Assembly: GCA_947258835.1 (NCBI GenBank)
Contig: CAMYJY010000006.1
Location: 1-21,482, forward strand
From: an uncultured Pirellulales bacterium
GTDB taxonomy: Bacteria; Planctomycetota; Planctomycetia; Pirellulales; Lacipirellulaceae
DNA length: 21,482 nucleotides
Direction of reading: 5' to 3'
Below, piece after piece: positions 14,494-21,482 of this stretch (position 1 is the first letter of the stretch; each line of letters opens with the position of its first letter). The notes under the pieces are model-generated. The model was not told the origin of the DNA. It searched no databases and saw only the letters and a list, made by a program, of their open reading frames with translations. A program made the translations under genes and the position numbers.

Positions 14494-16158
14494 CTAACGC
14501 CTGCCAGGCACGACTTCCGACACGCGCCGGGAGTTGGGAGCCACGGGGTAGTTGCGCCAGCGGATGGAATAGGTTTTTTCCATCCAGGCCTGGATATCCG
14601 CTTCCCGCTCCCGGTCGTAGGCCGGTTGGACGTGGAGTGTTTTGCCGTGCACCGGGTGACGCAGCTCGCCGTGTTCGACGATGATCTGGCCCGACTTGAT
14701 CACCAGACGGGGTAGCTGGAACATGGTTTCTTTATTTTCGTGTGGCGTGTAAATCGTGACATCGGCATCCGCGCCGGGTCCCAGGTGCCCTTTGTTGTTG
14801 AGGCCCAGGATCTTGGCCGGACCCGCCCGCGTAATGATGGCGATTTCCGCCAAGGTGTACTCCCGCTCCAGGTCGGGCAGCGTGCAGCGCTCCCTGATGG
14901 ACGGGTGGCAGGTGCGGAGCATGTCTTGCCGATAGCTGCGATCCATCAAGCAGCGTATGATTTGAGGGTAGGCCAGGAACGAGCCGCCATTGGGGTGGTC
15001 CGTGCTCATCACCACCCGCCAGGGGTCAGTCACCAGTAAATACCATTCCAGGCCGATGGCCCACTGCAGGGCATGCACGAGCGATTTGTTTTTGTACTGA
15101 ATCGGTGTGATGCCACAGCCGGCCTCCAGCTCGATGTCGTTGCTGAACCAGGGGCCGCCGTAGATATTTGCCAAGAAGTAGCCGAGCGGCCCATCGCCGG
15201 TGAGACTGGTGGTCTTGCCAAACAGCACTTGCCCCACGTCCACCGTGACATGGGGATGTGTGTTGACGTACTCGGCCAGCGGCACCACCTTGCTGTGGAA
15301 CGTGCTTTCGTCGCCCTCACGACCACCATAGCTATGAAACTGAATATGCGTGATGTGGCCCCGCCGTCCTTCCAAGGCCCGCATGGTTTCGAGAGTGGTT
15401 TTCCAATTGCCGGGCAGGCCTAGGTTGTTGCAGTGAATGTGCACCGGGTGGGGCAGGTGCAACTGATTGGCCGCCTGGGCCACCTGGGCAATAATCTGTC
15501 GCGGCGTGACTCGGAAATGATCCACCACCGAGTCCAGTCCGTGGACGTTGCCGGCCTGCTGGTGTTTCCAGACTTCCACGCCGCCAGGATTGACCAGCTT
15601 GGGAGCAAATCCTCGGGTGGCGGTGAGCAGCCAGGCCACGAAGGCCTGCACTTTTTGCGGCTGCTGGTCTGCAATGGCCTGCATCACATAGTGGTTGTTG
15701 CCCAGCAGCACATAAAAACCCGTATCCAAGCAGGGGGTGTCCTCCAGTTCTTCGTGCGCGTGCCGGGCACCAAGCGGCGGGATGGCCGCGTCGAAGGCCG
15801 TGGTATACCCCAACCCGGCATATTGGTACCCCGCGGCAAACGTACTGGGCACGCTGCCGAGAGTCCCGCTACGAGTCGTCGCCGTCCGCTGCAGAGGTTG
15901 GGCCTGACGGCTTTCCGCGGGACGCATTTTCCGCGCGGCGTTGACTTTGGGGCCGGCGATGTGGCAGTGCATGTCGATGCCACCAGGCATCACCACCAAA
16001 CCGGTGGCATCGATCGTTCGCTGAGCGCGCGTCTCCGAGTCGTGCGGGGGAGACACGATCTTGCCCCCAGCAATCCAAAGATCACGGACTGCGCCCTCAA
16101 GGCCGTGGGTCGGGTCGTAGACCGTGCCGCCGTGGATTTTTAGGAGGTGATCAGCCAT
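14494..16158 (-). CDS. fhcA: Formyltransferase/hydrolase complex subunit A (formylmethanofuran dehydrogenase A homologue)
   Basis: A 554-residue amidohydrolase-superfamily protein that hydrolyses the formyl group of the methanofuran-type carrier to formate. The binuclear zinc ligands expected from FwdA are visible: His64 and His66 (GGIDMHCHIAG), Lys187 as the probable carboxylated lysine (APKLVNPGG), His240/His242 (PVHIHCNNLG), His271 (HITHIQFH) and Asp387 (VMSTDHPNGGSF). Length is normal for the family. The ATG at 16158 was chosen over an in-frame GTG at 16173 that abuts the nrfA stop; the GTG would add only five residues. It follows nrfA by 15 bases, so it is almost certainly on the nrfHA message. 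fhcB and fhcC are on the same strand but separate; fhcD is absent from the window. Confidence 0.93.
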   Translation of the reverse strand: MADHLLKIHGGTVYDPTHGLEGAVRDLWIAGGKIVSPPHDSETRAQRTIDATGLVVMPGGIDMHCHIAGPKVNAARKMRPAESRQAQPLQRTATTRSGTLGSVPSTFAAGYQYAGLGYTTAFDAAIPPLGARHAHEELEDTPCLDTGFYVLLGNNHYVMQAIADQQPQKVQAFVAWLLTATRGFAPKLVNPGGVEVWKHQQAGNVHGLDSVVDHFRVTPRQIIAQVAQAANQLHLPHPVHIHCNNLGLPGNWKTTLETMRALEGRRGHITHIQFHSYGGREGDESTFHSKVVPLAEYVNTHPHVTVDVGQVLFGKTTSLTGDGPLGYFLANIYGGPWFSNDIELEAGCGITPIQYKNKSLVHALQWAIGLEWYLLVTDPWRVVMSTDHPNGGSFLAYPQIIRCLMDRSYRQDMLRTCHPSIRERCTLPDLEREYTLAEIAIITRAGPAKILGLNNKGHLGPGADADVTIYTPHENKETMFQLPRLVIKSGQIIVEHGELRHPVHGKTLHVQPAYDREREADIQAWMEKTYSIRWRNYPVAPNSRRVSEVVPGRR

Positions 16159-16173
16159 GCGGATCCACGCCAC

Positions 16174-17907
16174 TTATTGCCTAGTCGGCGTCACTCCTTG
16201 CACCGGCACCTGGGGCAGGTCCTCGGTGGCGGGGGCCTCGGGGGCGCGCAACCTGAGGGCCGCCGCCTGGGCTTGGCGGCTGTAGTCGATCGACTCTCCT
16301 AAAATACGTGCCGCTTCCTGGTCGGCATGAAAACCTCGGGAGTTCTCACTGCTAATGTAATCCAGCCGCCACATGGCCTTCCGCTGCCAGGTCAAAACAT
16401 CCTGCAGCGCTTCCTCTTCCACGCCGGCAGCCTGCGCTTCCAAAATCGCGTCCAGCATGTCCGTCATGGCACTACCAGCTCGCTCCAGCAACGCCAAGTT
16501 CTTGCTCTGGATGGTCTCAATCCGCTGCCGGAGTTCACCTTCGCTGTGGTGATGGCAATTCTGGCAAGACGCGTTGATATCCTCCAGCGGTGAGCGGACG
16601 TTGTGGTTGCTCAACTTGGCAGCTCCCACCTTTTGATAAGGCATGTGGCAGTCGGCACAGCTCACACCGCTGCGGGCATGGATGCCCTGGCTCCATAGTT
16701 CAAACTCGGGATGCTGGGCCTTGTAGGTAATGGCCCCGGTCTCGCCATGCACGTAATCCACGAACGGGCTGCCATCGGGGAAGGTGGTTTCTTCCCAGGT
16801 GCGTTCCAAGTCCTCCATCCGCAAACCGTTCTTCCAGGGGAAGGTCAGGGTCTGCTTGGTGGCACAGTAGTACTCCACATGGCACTGACCGCAGGTAAAC
16901 GATCGCATCTCCTGCCGGCTGGCATGGAGATTCGGATCGTACGGCACATCGCGATCGCCGTTCCGCCAACGGGCGATGCTGGGCAGATGGGGAGCCGGGG
17001 CATCCCCTTCCGCCAAGGCGCGCATTCCATTAATGAAACCGGGGCGGGTGACTCGGATGGCCATCGTGGCCGGGTCGTGGCAATCAATGCAGGTGACCGG
17101 ATGGGCTTCTCCCAACGCCGGATGGTCCGCTGGCACCGGCTGCCCCGCCAGCTCGCCCGTAAATCCTCCTACCGGTGCGGCGGGAAAAACCGGTTCGTTT
17201 TCGTCCGGGGTGCCATCGGGCATCTGCTTGAGCAGGGCCAGGACCTCCGCATAACTCTTGGTGCTGACCTCGGCAAATCCCCGCTGGACGGCCTCCATAT
17301 TAAAATCCGCCGCCAAGACCGCGGGGCTACTGTCCTGTCCCATGGCGTCCAGGCCAACTTTGCGGTACAGCACCGTTGTCGAGCCGTGGCAGTGCAGGCA
17401 GGCGCCGGCTTGCGACTTCTTGGTCACACGCTCGGTCACCCCTTGGTCGTAAAGCATGTAGGCATGGCCGCGGGCCTCGCGGTAGTCGATGCTGAAGGCG
17501 TATCCCGCATACAGCCGCTTCAACCAAGGCTGGCTTTCCAGTTTGGACTGGGGCATCGCGCTGGAGCCCCCATAAAACTTATCGCCGGCGGTGGATTTCC
17601 AGCCATCAAAGTGATGCGGCCAATTCAATCCCCAGGGCTGCGGGTCTACCGAGATTTCGTCGAGCTCGACCACCCGCACGTAGGGCACGCGGGCCTCCTG
17701 CTTCCGCTCAAACATCGTGGTCAGCACCCACGCCACGCAACCGGTGGCGATGGCAGTCACCAGGAATACCAGCCACAGCACGCTGGCGGAACGTTCCGCC
17801 CGCAGGCGGCCTGGCCGCCTACGGATGCGAGCTACCGCTCGGAGAACAGGGGTCGGTTGCTGTGGGGCGCTCGACTGTGCGCGCGTGTCGGAGATTCTTC
17901 GTAGCAT
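16174..17907 (-). CDS. nrfA: Pentaheme cytochrome c nitrite reductase NrfA, CxxCH heme-1 variant
   Basis: 577 residues. A membrane segment at 42-65 would anchor the protein in the periplasm. Five heme motifs are present: CLHCH (170), CIDCH (273), CGQCH (339), CADCH (417) and CQNCH (448). NrfA active-site features are kept: Arg160 (GVTERV), the calcium-site/active-site Glu345-Tyr346-Tyr347 (CGQCHVEYY) and His399 (YKAQHPEF). The distal His is in SNHNVRSPL. NrfA reduces nitrite to ammonium with six electrons from NrfH. In E. coli heme 1 has CxxCK with a lysine ligand; here it is CxxCH, a known variant clade. The spacing between hemes 1 and 2 (about 100 residues) is longer than in E. coli. ATG at 17907, with AGGA upstream; 62 bases after nrfH. 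Octaheme reductases are excluded by the heme count. Confidence 0.93.
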   Translation of the reverse strand: MLRRISDTRAQSSAPQQPTPVLRAVARIRRRPGRLRAERSASVLWLVFLVTAIATGCVAWVLTTMFERKQEARVPYVRVVELDEISVDPQPWGLNWPHHFDGWKSTAGDKFYGGSSAMPQSKLESQPWLKRLYAGYAFSIDYREARGHAYMLYDQGVTERVTKKSQAGACLHCHGSTTVLYRKVGLDAMGQDSSPAVLAADFNMEAVQRGFAEVSTKSYAEVLALLKQMPDGTPDENEPVFPAAPVGGFTGELAGQPVPADHPALGEAHPVTCIDCHDPATMAIRVTRPGFINGMRALAEGDAPAPHLPSIARWRNGDRDVPYDPNLHASRQEMRSFTCGQCHVEYYCATKQTLTFPWKNGLRMEDLERTWEETTFPDGSPFVDYVHGETGAITYKAQHPEFELWSQGIHARSGVSCADCHMPYQKVGAAKLSNHNVRSPLEDINASCQNCHHHSEGELRQRIETIQSKNLALLERAGSAMTDMLDAILEAQAAGVEEEALQDVLTWQRKAMWRLDYISSENSRGFHADQEAARILGESIDYSRQAQAAALRLRAPEAPATEDLPQVPVQGVTPTRQ

Positions 17908-17969
17908 GGCATCAGTATCCTATGACTTCTGCAAGAGTGGCCTCGGGCCATTCTTGCAGAAACTCCAGT

Positions 17970-18494
17970 TCAATACCCCTCGTAGCGGCGAGGGGCAACG
18001 GATTGGGCATGACCGACGTCGGCATGACAATGAACGCAACTGAGCATGTCGCCCGACTCATGTACGGGCAACATGTGGTTTACTAATTCCTGGTGGCAAT
18101 GCAGACAAGCCGCTTGGACGATACGACTATTCCGCTGCTTAATCTGGATCGGGTCCTTGAAATCACCGGTGGTGAACGCCAAGGAATGAAAAAACCCGTT
18201 GTCGGCTTTGGTCAGGTACTTGGCTAACAGACTGTCGTGCGGAGTGTGGCAATCGTTGCACACGGCCACCGCGTGGTGGCTGGATTTTAGCCACGAGTCG
18301 TAAGACTCCTGCATCACATGACAGTTCGCACAACTCTGCGGGTTGTTGCCCAAGTAGGCGTGGCCTTCACCGTAGCCAAACGTGAAGATCCCCAGTCCCG
18401 TGAAGATGCCCAGGGCGACACATACCAGCACCGGCAGCACGTACACGGCTGCTTTTCGTTGGCTAAGCGTCTCCTGAGGCACGCGATCTGCCAT
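17970..18494 (-). CDS. nrfH: NrfH, membrane tetraheme quinol dehydrogenase
   Basis: A 174-residue NapC/NirT-family cytochrome c. A single membrane anchor lies at about 16-40, followed by four heme motifs: CANCHVM (55), CNDCH (79), CLHCH (130) and CVHCH (153). The early CxxCHxM motif and the short length are typical of NrfH, which takes electrons from menaquinol and passes them to NrfA. GGAGG lies 13 bases before the ATG, rather far. It is the first gene of the leftward nrfH-nrfA-fhcA unit, so the promoter should lie in 18495-18840. No clear FNR box (TTGAT-N4-ATCAA) was seen there. Confidence 0.94.
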   Translation of the reverse strand: MADRVPQETLSQRKAAVYVLPVLVCVALGIFTGLGIFTFGYGEGHAYLGNNPQSCANCHVMQESYDSWLKSSHHAVAVCNDCHTPHDSLLAKYLTKADNGFFHSLAFTTGDFKDPIQIKQRNSRIVQAACLHCHQELVNHMLPVHESGDMLSCVHCHADVGHAQSVAPRRYEGY

Positions 18495-18840
18495 AATGCT
18501 GGAAAGTCCTCCAGTCCGAACGAACGCAGGTAATTGGCCAAGTTTTACTGAGGCCTGCGTAGGAAATGAGCCTGCCGCAAGTGTTTTACTTAATAAGAGA
18601 AGCCCCGAGAACTTGCCATCATTGCCCTACAAGCTGCGATGAATATAGCAGGGGCACGTCGTAAGAGCAACCAGAATGCCGTTCGTTTGCTGATGCGGCC
18701 AAACTTGCCGTATGTGAGTCAAATTTTGGAGCGACCCACGGGAGCGGGCCAATGACTTCTGAGCGATAGCTCACATTGGTTCGAGGCCCCCCGGTCAAGC
18801 CGGGGGTTAGGCTCTTGCCTGGTTAGTCGTCTTCAAGTCT
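18495..18840. other. Spacer between nrfH and the SDR gene
   Basis: No gene is seen in these 346 bases. The left part must contain the nrfH promoter, though no convincing -35/-10 pair was found. The right part is a diverged composite palindromic repeat (18721-18830). Confidence 0.5.
18721..18815. repeat. Composite palindromic repeat, copy 3 (diverged, with hairpin)
   Basis: GAGCGACCCACGGGAGCGG (18729-18747) and GAGCGATAGCTCACATTGG (18761-18779) match the copy at 892-943 with a few changes. The hairpin CCCCCGG-TCAAG-CCGGGGG follows (18788-18806), then TAGGCTCTTGCC. On the minus strand it lies about 35 bases after the SDR stop. No U-run follows, so terminator function is doubtful. Confidence 0.75.
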
Positions 18841-19689
18841 TCAAGCAGCTTGGCCCGCAGGGAGGCTGGCAGACTTGGGTACCGTTGGTTGTTTGCGTTG
18901 GCGGCTCAGATGATGGGCCCAATCGTAAAGACCAGGAAACAACCGTTTACCAAGGTATGCGAGCTGCGCGTAGCGTTGGGGCACGGCAACCGCTTGGTTG
19001 CGATAGATAGCGCGGACGGCACGATCCGCAATTTTTTCCGGTGTGGTCAGTAACCACCGCGGTGGCCGTTTGGGCTGTGTTTGATCCGGCCCCAGGGGGG
19101 CCGTGTCGAACAACCGCGTATCCACAAATCCCGGACACAGGGCCGTGACCCCCAGACCCTGCTTGCCATACTCGGCACGTAGTGATTCGCTAAAACCGAC
19201 CAGCCCAAACTTGCTGCTGGTATACACTGCCAGGCGACGCGTGCCAATCAGTCCCAAGAAACTGGCCACATTCAGCACATGGGCTTCAGGGCGTGCCAAG
19301 AGTGTTGGCAGCAGAGCGCGCGTGAAATGGATGGGGGCATGCAGGTTGATCGCCAGCAGACGCTCGCAATCCGCAAACGACATCTGCTCGGTGAGGCCGT
19401 AGTAGGTGATGCCCGCGTTGTTGACCAAAATATCGACGCCGCCCCACCGGTCGATGACCCACTGGGTGCAGGACTCGATTTGCCGGGTTTGGCTCACATC
19501 ACAATATCGATCCGTAACTGCCACGCCCAGTTGACGGGCCTCTTCAACGACGTGGGCTAAGCCGACCTCATCGACGTCCAATAACACCAGATCCGCTCCG
19601 GCACGCGCCAGCCGGAGAGCCAACGCCCGCCCGATGCCTGCCGCTCCAGCCGTCACGACAACGCCCAGGCCCTCGAGTTCGAGCTTCAC
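18841..19689 (-). CDS. Short-chain dehydrogenase/reductase, possibly chimeric at its N-terminus
   Basis: A 282-residue classical SDR. The cofactor motif is TAGAAGIG (13-20, with Ala in place of the first Gly of the usual TGxxxGIG). NNAG is at 90-93, and the catalytic residues are Ser143 (NVASFLG) and Tyr156-x3-Lys160 (YTSSK). A C-terminal basic tail suggests the group of SDRs acting on larger or lipid-like substrates; the substrate is unknown. The GTG start at 19689 overlaps the stop of the upstream FAD oxidoreductase (GTGA), which would mean translational coupling. The first 20 residues (VKLELEGLGVVVTAGAAGIG) look like actinobacterial SDRs, while the rest fits the planctomycete side. The gene may therefore be joined from two sources at the conserved GIG motif. 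Confidence 0.85.
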   Translation of the reverse strand: MKLELEGLGVVVTAGAAGIGRALALRLARAGADLVLLDVDEVGLAHVVEEARQLGVAVTDRYCDVSQTRQIESCTQWVIDRWGGVDILVNNAGITYYGLTEQMSFADCERLLAINLHAPIHFTRALLPTLLARPEAHVLNVASFLGLIGTRRLAVYTSSKFGLVGFSESLRAEYGKQGLGVTALCPGFVDTRLFDTAPLGPDQTQPKRPPRWLLTTPEKIADRAVRAIYRNQAVAVPQRYAQLAYLGKRLFPGLYDWAHHLSRQRKQPTVPKSASLPAGQAA

Positions 19690-21065
19690 CGCAGCCTCAC
19701 CCCCTGTCGTTCGAGCTCGGCGTGAACCTCCGCGATATCGACGTCGGCGAGCTCCCGGTCGGTGCGCAGCGAGATCGCCGCTGCGATGCCGGCACCCTGG
19801 CCGAGCACGGCACAGCACGACATGTTGCGTGTGGCGGCGTGCGATACTCGATCGCCGCCCGACGAACGCCCGGCAACCAGCAGATTGTCGACGCCCTTCG
19901 GCAACAGGTTGCGGTACGGCAACTGGAAGTAGCGACCCGTGGTGGGCAGGATCAAGATCCCGTAGCCGTCGATGAACTCGGGATAGATCCCGATCGTGTC
20001 GTCGAACCGCGCCTGTTCCCGCACGTCTTGTTCGGTCATGTTGTAGACGGCGTCGATCTTGCGCGTGTCCCGAATGCCGATCGTGATGCCGAAGTTGCGC
20101 AGCCGGGCACCTGACATTCCCGGTGTGTAGCCGCGCAGGGCGTCGATCGCATACATCGCCTGGCGGCGCCCCTCGATCTCTCCACGTGTCATCGAGTCGG
20201 GGTCGGTGCCATCGACCTCGGGGAGGTGGATCACGTTCATGTAGGTGAGCTCACCCGAGTCGTGGATCGCTCCCCACGTGCCGGCCAGCGTGGCGAGGTT
20301 GCCGGGGATCACACCGTCGCGAACCGCCTGGGCGAACGGCTTGTGGAGGAAGGGCGAGAACATCTCGTCCTCCTTGCCGGACGTCTCGATGTCCCACGCA
20401 CCGTTGCCCTCCCAATCGCGATACGTCTGCGGATCGTCGCGGATGCCATCGACGAATGCCCGCTTGTCGACCCCGGCCAGGTGGAACATCACCGAGGCAG
20501 CCATCATCTGCTCACGAGGCGTCAGATGGGTCGGTGCACCGGCCCGATGGGCGACGTCGGCGTCGCCCGTGGCGTCGATCACCCGCCGCCCGAGGATCGC
20601 CTCACGTCCCGCTTTCGACTCGGTGATAATGCCGACCACACGCCGGCCCTCCATGATCGGGGCGACGAAGGCACGGTGCAGCATCGGGTGCACGCCTGCC
20701 TCCTCGACCAGCGTGTCAGCCACCACTTTGAAGCCTTCGGCGTCGAGTTCGAACGAGTCGGATTGGCTCTCCGGAACGGCCGCTCCCATCTCGTGGGCGC
20801 GGGTTTCGAACTCGCGGCCGATCCCGTCGGCTTCAACGGTCTGTTCGTGGCGGTACCAGGCCATCCCCTCCACGCCGACCGTGGTGATGTTGCCGCCGAA
20901 ACATCCGAACCGCTCGACCAGGGTGACCTCGACCCCGGCCCGAGCGGCGGCCAGCGCAGCGGCCAGACCGGCAGGGCCCGATCCGACGACGAGCACGTCG
21001 GTGGCGTGGACGACATCGATCTCCCTGGCGGGTTCGACGATCGTGCCGAGTCCTCGGCTTGTCAT
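19686..21065 (-). CDS. FAD-dependent oxidoreductase (FAD_oxidored family)
   Basis: 459 residues. The FAD/NAD-binding fold starts with VLVVGSGPAGLAAALAAARAG (GSGPAG at 28-33) and a ribose-binding Glu51 (LVERFGCFGGN). RVIDATGDADVAHRAG lies in the middle, and the closing flavin motif is LLVAGRSSGGDRVSHAATRNM...GQGAGIAAA. These are the marks of the FAD-dependent oxidoreductase family that includes thiazole/succinate-type and many catabolic enzymes; the substrate is unknown. Codon use is markedly richer in GC-ending codons and in TCG/GAC than the genes to the left, and it resembles high-GC Actinobacteria. ATG at 21065, 12 bases after the upstream gene, which makes an operon likely. Confidence 0.9.
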   Translation of the reverse strand: MTSRGLGTIVEPAREIDVVHATDVLVVGSGPAGLAAALAAARAGVEVTLVERFGCFGGNITTVGVEGMAWYRHEQTVEADGIGREFETRAHEMGAAVPESQSDSFELDAEGFKVVADTLVEEAGVHPMLHRAFVAPIMEGRRVVGIITESKAGREAILGRRVIDATGDADVAHRAGAPTHLTPREQMMAASVMFHLAGVDKRAFVDGIRDDPQTYRDWEGNGAWDIETSGKEDEMFSPFLHKPFAQAVRDGVIPGNLATLAGTWGAIHDSGELTYMNVIHLPEVDGTDPDSMTRGEIEGRRQAMYAIDALRGYTPGMSGARLRNFGITIGIRDTRKIDAVYNMTEQDVREQARFDDTIGIYPEFIDGYGILILPTTGRYFQLPYRNLLPKGVDNLLVAGRSSGGDRVSHAATRNMSCCAVLGQGAGIAAAISLRTDRELADVDIAEVHAELERQGVRLR

Positions 21066-21077
21066 GGTTGCGCGGCC

Positions 21078-21482
21078 CTACATCGTGAAGGCGAGGTTGC
21101 GGGCTGCTGCCTCGCCCCAGGTGGCGTCGCCGGTCCAGGTGATGAGGCCGTCGTCGATCGGGCCCTGTGGGTCGATCCGGCCGCACGCCAGTTGTGCGAA
21201 TGCCAGCGAGTCGGCCCGCAACACCACATCCGGGTCGTCGAGTGAATCGACCAGCCCGGCCCGTCCGTCGACGGCGACGTGCATCGTGCGCGAGACGCCA
21301 CCGTGGATCTCGATCGTGATGCTCTTGCCGTCGGGCAGCCCGACCTTCTTGCCGACGATGTACGGCAGCGAACGGTGGATCTCGTCGATCGCCATCTCGG
21401 CAGCGGGACCGCTTTCGTGGCCCGGGAGCCCGAGCGGTGTCCGCATGTCGTGTTCGTGCACCCAGAAGTCGAACACCCGGAC
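21078..21482 (-). CDS. C-terminal part of a mycothiol-dependent maleylpyruvate isomerase-like protein, cut by the window edge
   Basis: 134 codons are visible, open to the window end. The stretch RVFDFWVHEHDMRTPLGLPGH matches the conserved WVHExDxRxxxG region of the maleylpyruvate-isomerase metal-binding (DinB-like) family, in which the two His residues help bind metal. The later part (MHVAVDGRAGLVDSLDDPDVVLRADSLAFAQLACGR) matches its C-terminal SCP2-like domain. This family is almost confined to mycothiol-producing Actinobacteria and typically carries out thiol-dependent isomerisation or detoxification. Planctomycetes are not known to make mycothiol. The gene runs into the FAD oxidoreductase gene with a 12-base gap. 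Confidence 0.8.
   Translation of the reverse strand, partial: VRVFDFWVHEHDMRTPLGLPGHESGPAAEMAIDEIHRSLPYIVGKKVGLPDGKSITIEIHGGVSRTMHVAVDGRAGLVDSLDDPDVVLRADSLAFAQLACGRIDPQGPIDDGLITWTGDATWGEAAARNLAFTM

Noticed and set aside
16711..17904. 397-codon plus-strand frame opposite nrfA
   Set aside because: Antisense shadow of a gene with five heme motifs; no recognisable domain or start signal.
16174..18494. Hydroxylamine- or octaheme-type reductase
   Set aside because: Exactly five CxxCH motifs in the large protein and four in the small one fit NrfA and NrfH; no octaheme pattern.
19690..19818. Upstream extension of the SDR reading frame to 19818
   Set aside because: These 43 codons are Arg-rich and lie wholly inside the FAD oxidoreductase gene; the GTG at 19689 starts the real SDR domain.
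20226..21245. 339-codon plus-strand frame opposite the FAD oxidoreductase and isomerase genes
   Set aside because: High-GC DNA gives long antisense frames; its sequence is His/Asp/Arg/Val-biased and without domain.

Overview
The window looks like a piece of a planctomycete genome (Pirellulales-like) with a short, foreign-looking right end. The planctomycete signs are a DUF1559 prepilin-like protein, a TPR protein carrying two RNA-polymerase alpha-CTD domains, a fused SecDF with a long Ala/Glu-rich N-terminus, and bacterial formyltransferase/hydrolase (fhc) genes of H4MPT-linked C1 metabolism. Base and codon use is fairly even up to about 19.6 kb. After that it becomes visibly richer in GC, with many TCGA/GATCG words, and the genes look actinobacterial.

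Layout. 1-42 (-): first codons of a Rossmann-type protein. 114-734 (-): LysM protein. 735-1168: short palindromic repeats. 1169-7471 (-): a housekeeping block read right to left: TPR/alpha-CTD protein, tgt, yajC and secDF. The secF part is broken by a +1 frameshift, probably with a small deletion. 7548-7621 (-): tRNA-Thr(CGT). 7872-8846 (+): D-2-hydroxyacid (glycerate-type) dehydrogenase, possibly leaderless. 9249-10403 (+): DUF1559 protein, whose stop codon overlaps that of the convergent fhcB. 10400-13614 (-): fhcB, a PlsC-like acyltransferase and fhcC. 13994-14482 (+): small HAMP-like membrane protein. 14494-18494 (-): nrfH, nrfA and fhcA in one tight unit. 18841-19689 (-): short-chain dehydrogenase. 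19686-21482 (-): FAD-dependent oxidoreductase and the C-terminal part of a mycothiol-dependent maleylpyruvate-isomerase-like protein.

How the genes work together. tgt-yajC-secDF is the classic tRNA-modification/protein-export block. The fhcA, fhcB and fhcC products would form three of the four subunits of the complex that takes formyl groups from H4MPT via a methanofuran-like carrier to formate; fhcD is not in the window. NrfH (membrane quinol oxidase) and NrfA (pentaheme nitrite reductase) would reduce nitrite to ammonium. Their tight linkage to fhcA suggests, but does not prove, that C1 oxidation and nitrite ammonification are co-expressed.

Non-coding structure. Intergenic spaces carry at least three families of short palindromic repeats: dRS3-like ATTCCCGC/GCGGGAAT units, CCCCCG/CGGGGG hairpins inside a longer composite repeat, and a 26-bp-stem hairpin after tgt. 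The main caution is the right end. The change of gene ancestry near 19.6-19.7 kb could be horizontal transfer, but a chimeric metagenomic contig joined inside the conserved SDR N-terminus is at least as likely. I found no CRISPR array, phage or complete insertion sequence, and no clearly new multi-gene system. The most unusual items are the nrfHA-fhcA unit, the broken secF, the repeat copy that precisely lacks its palindrome, and the right-end junction.
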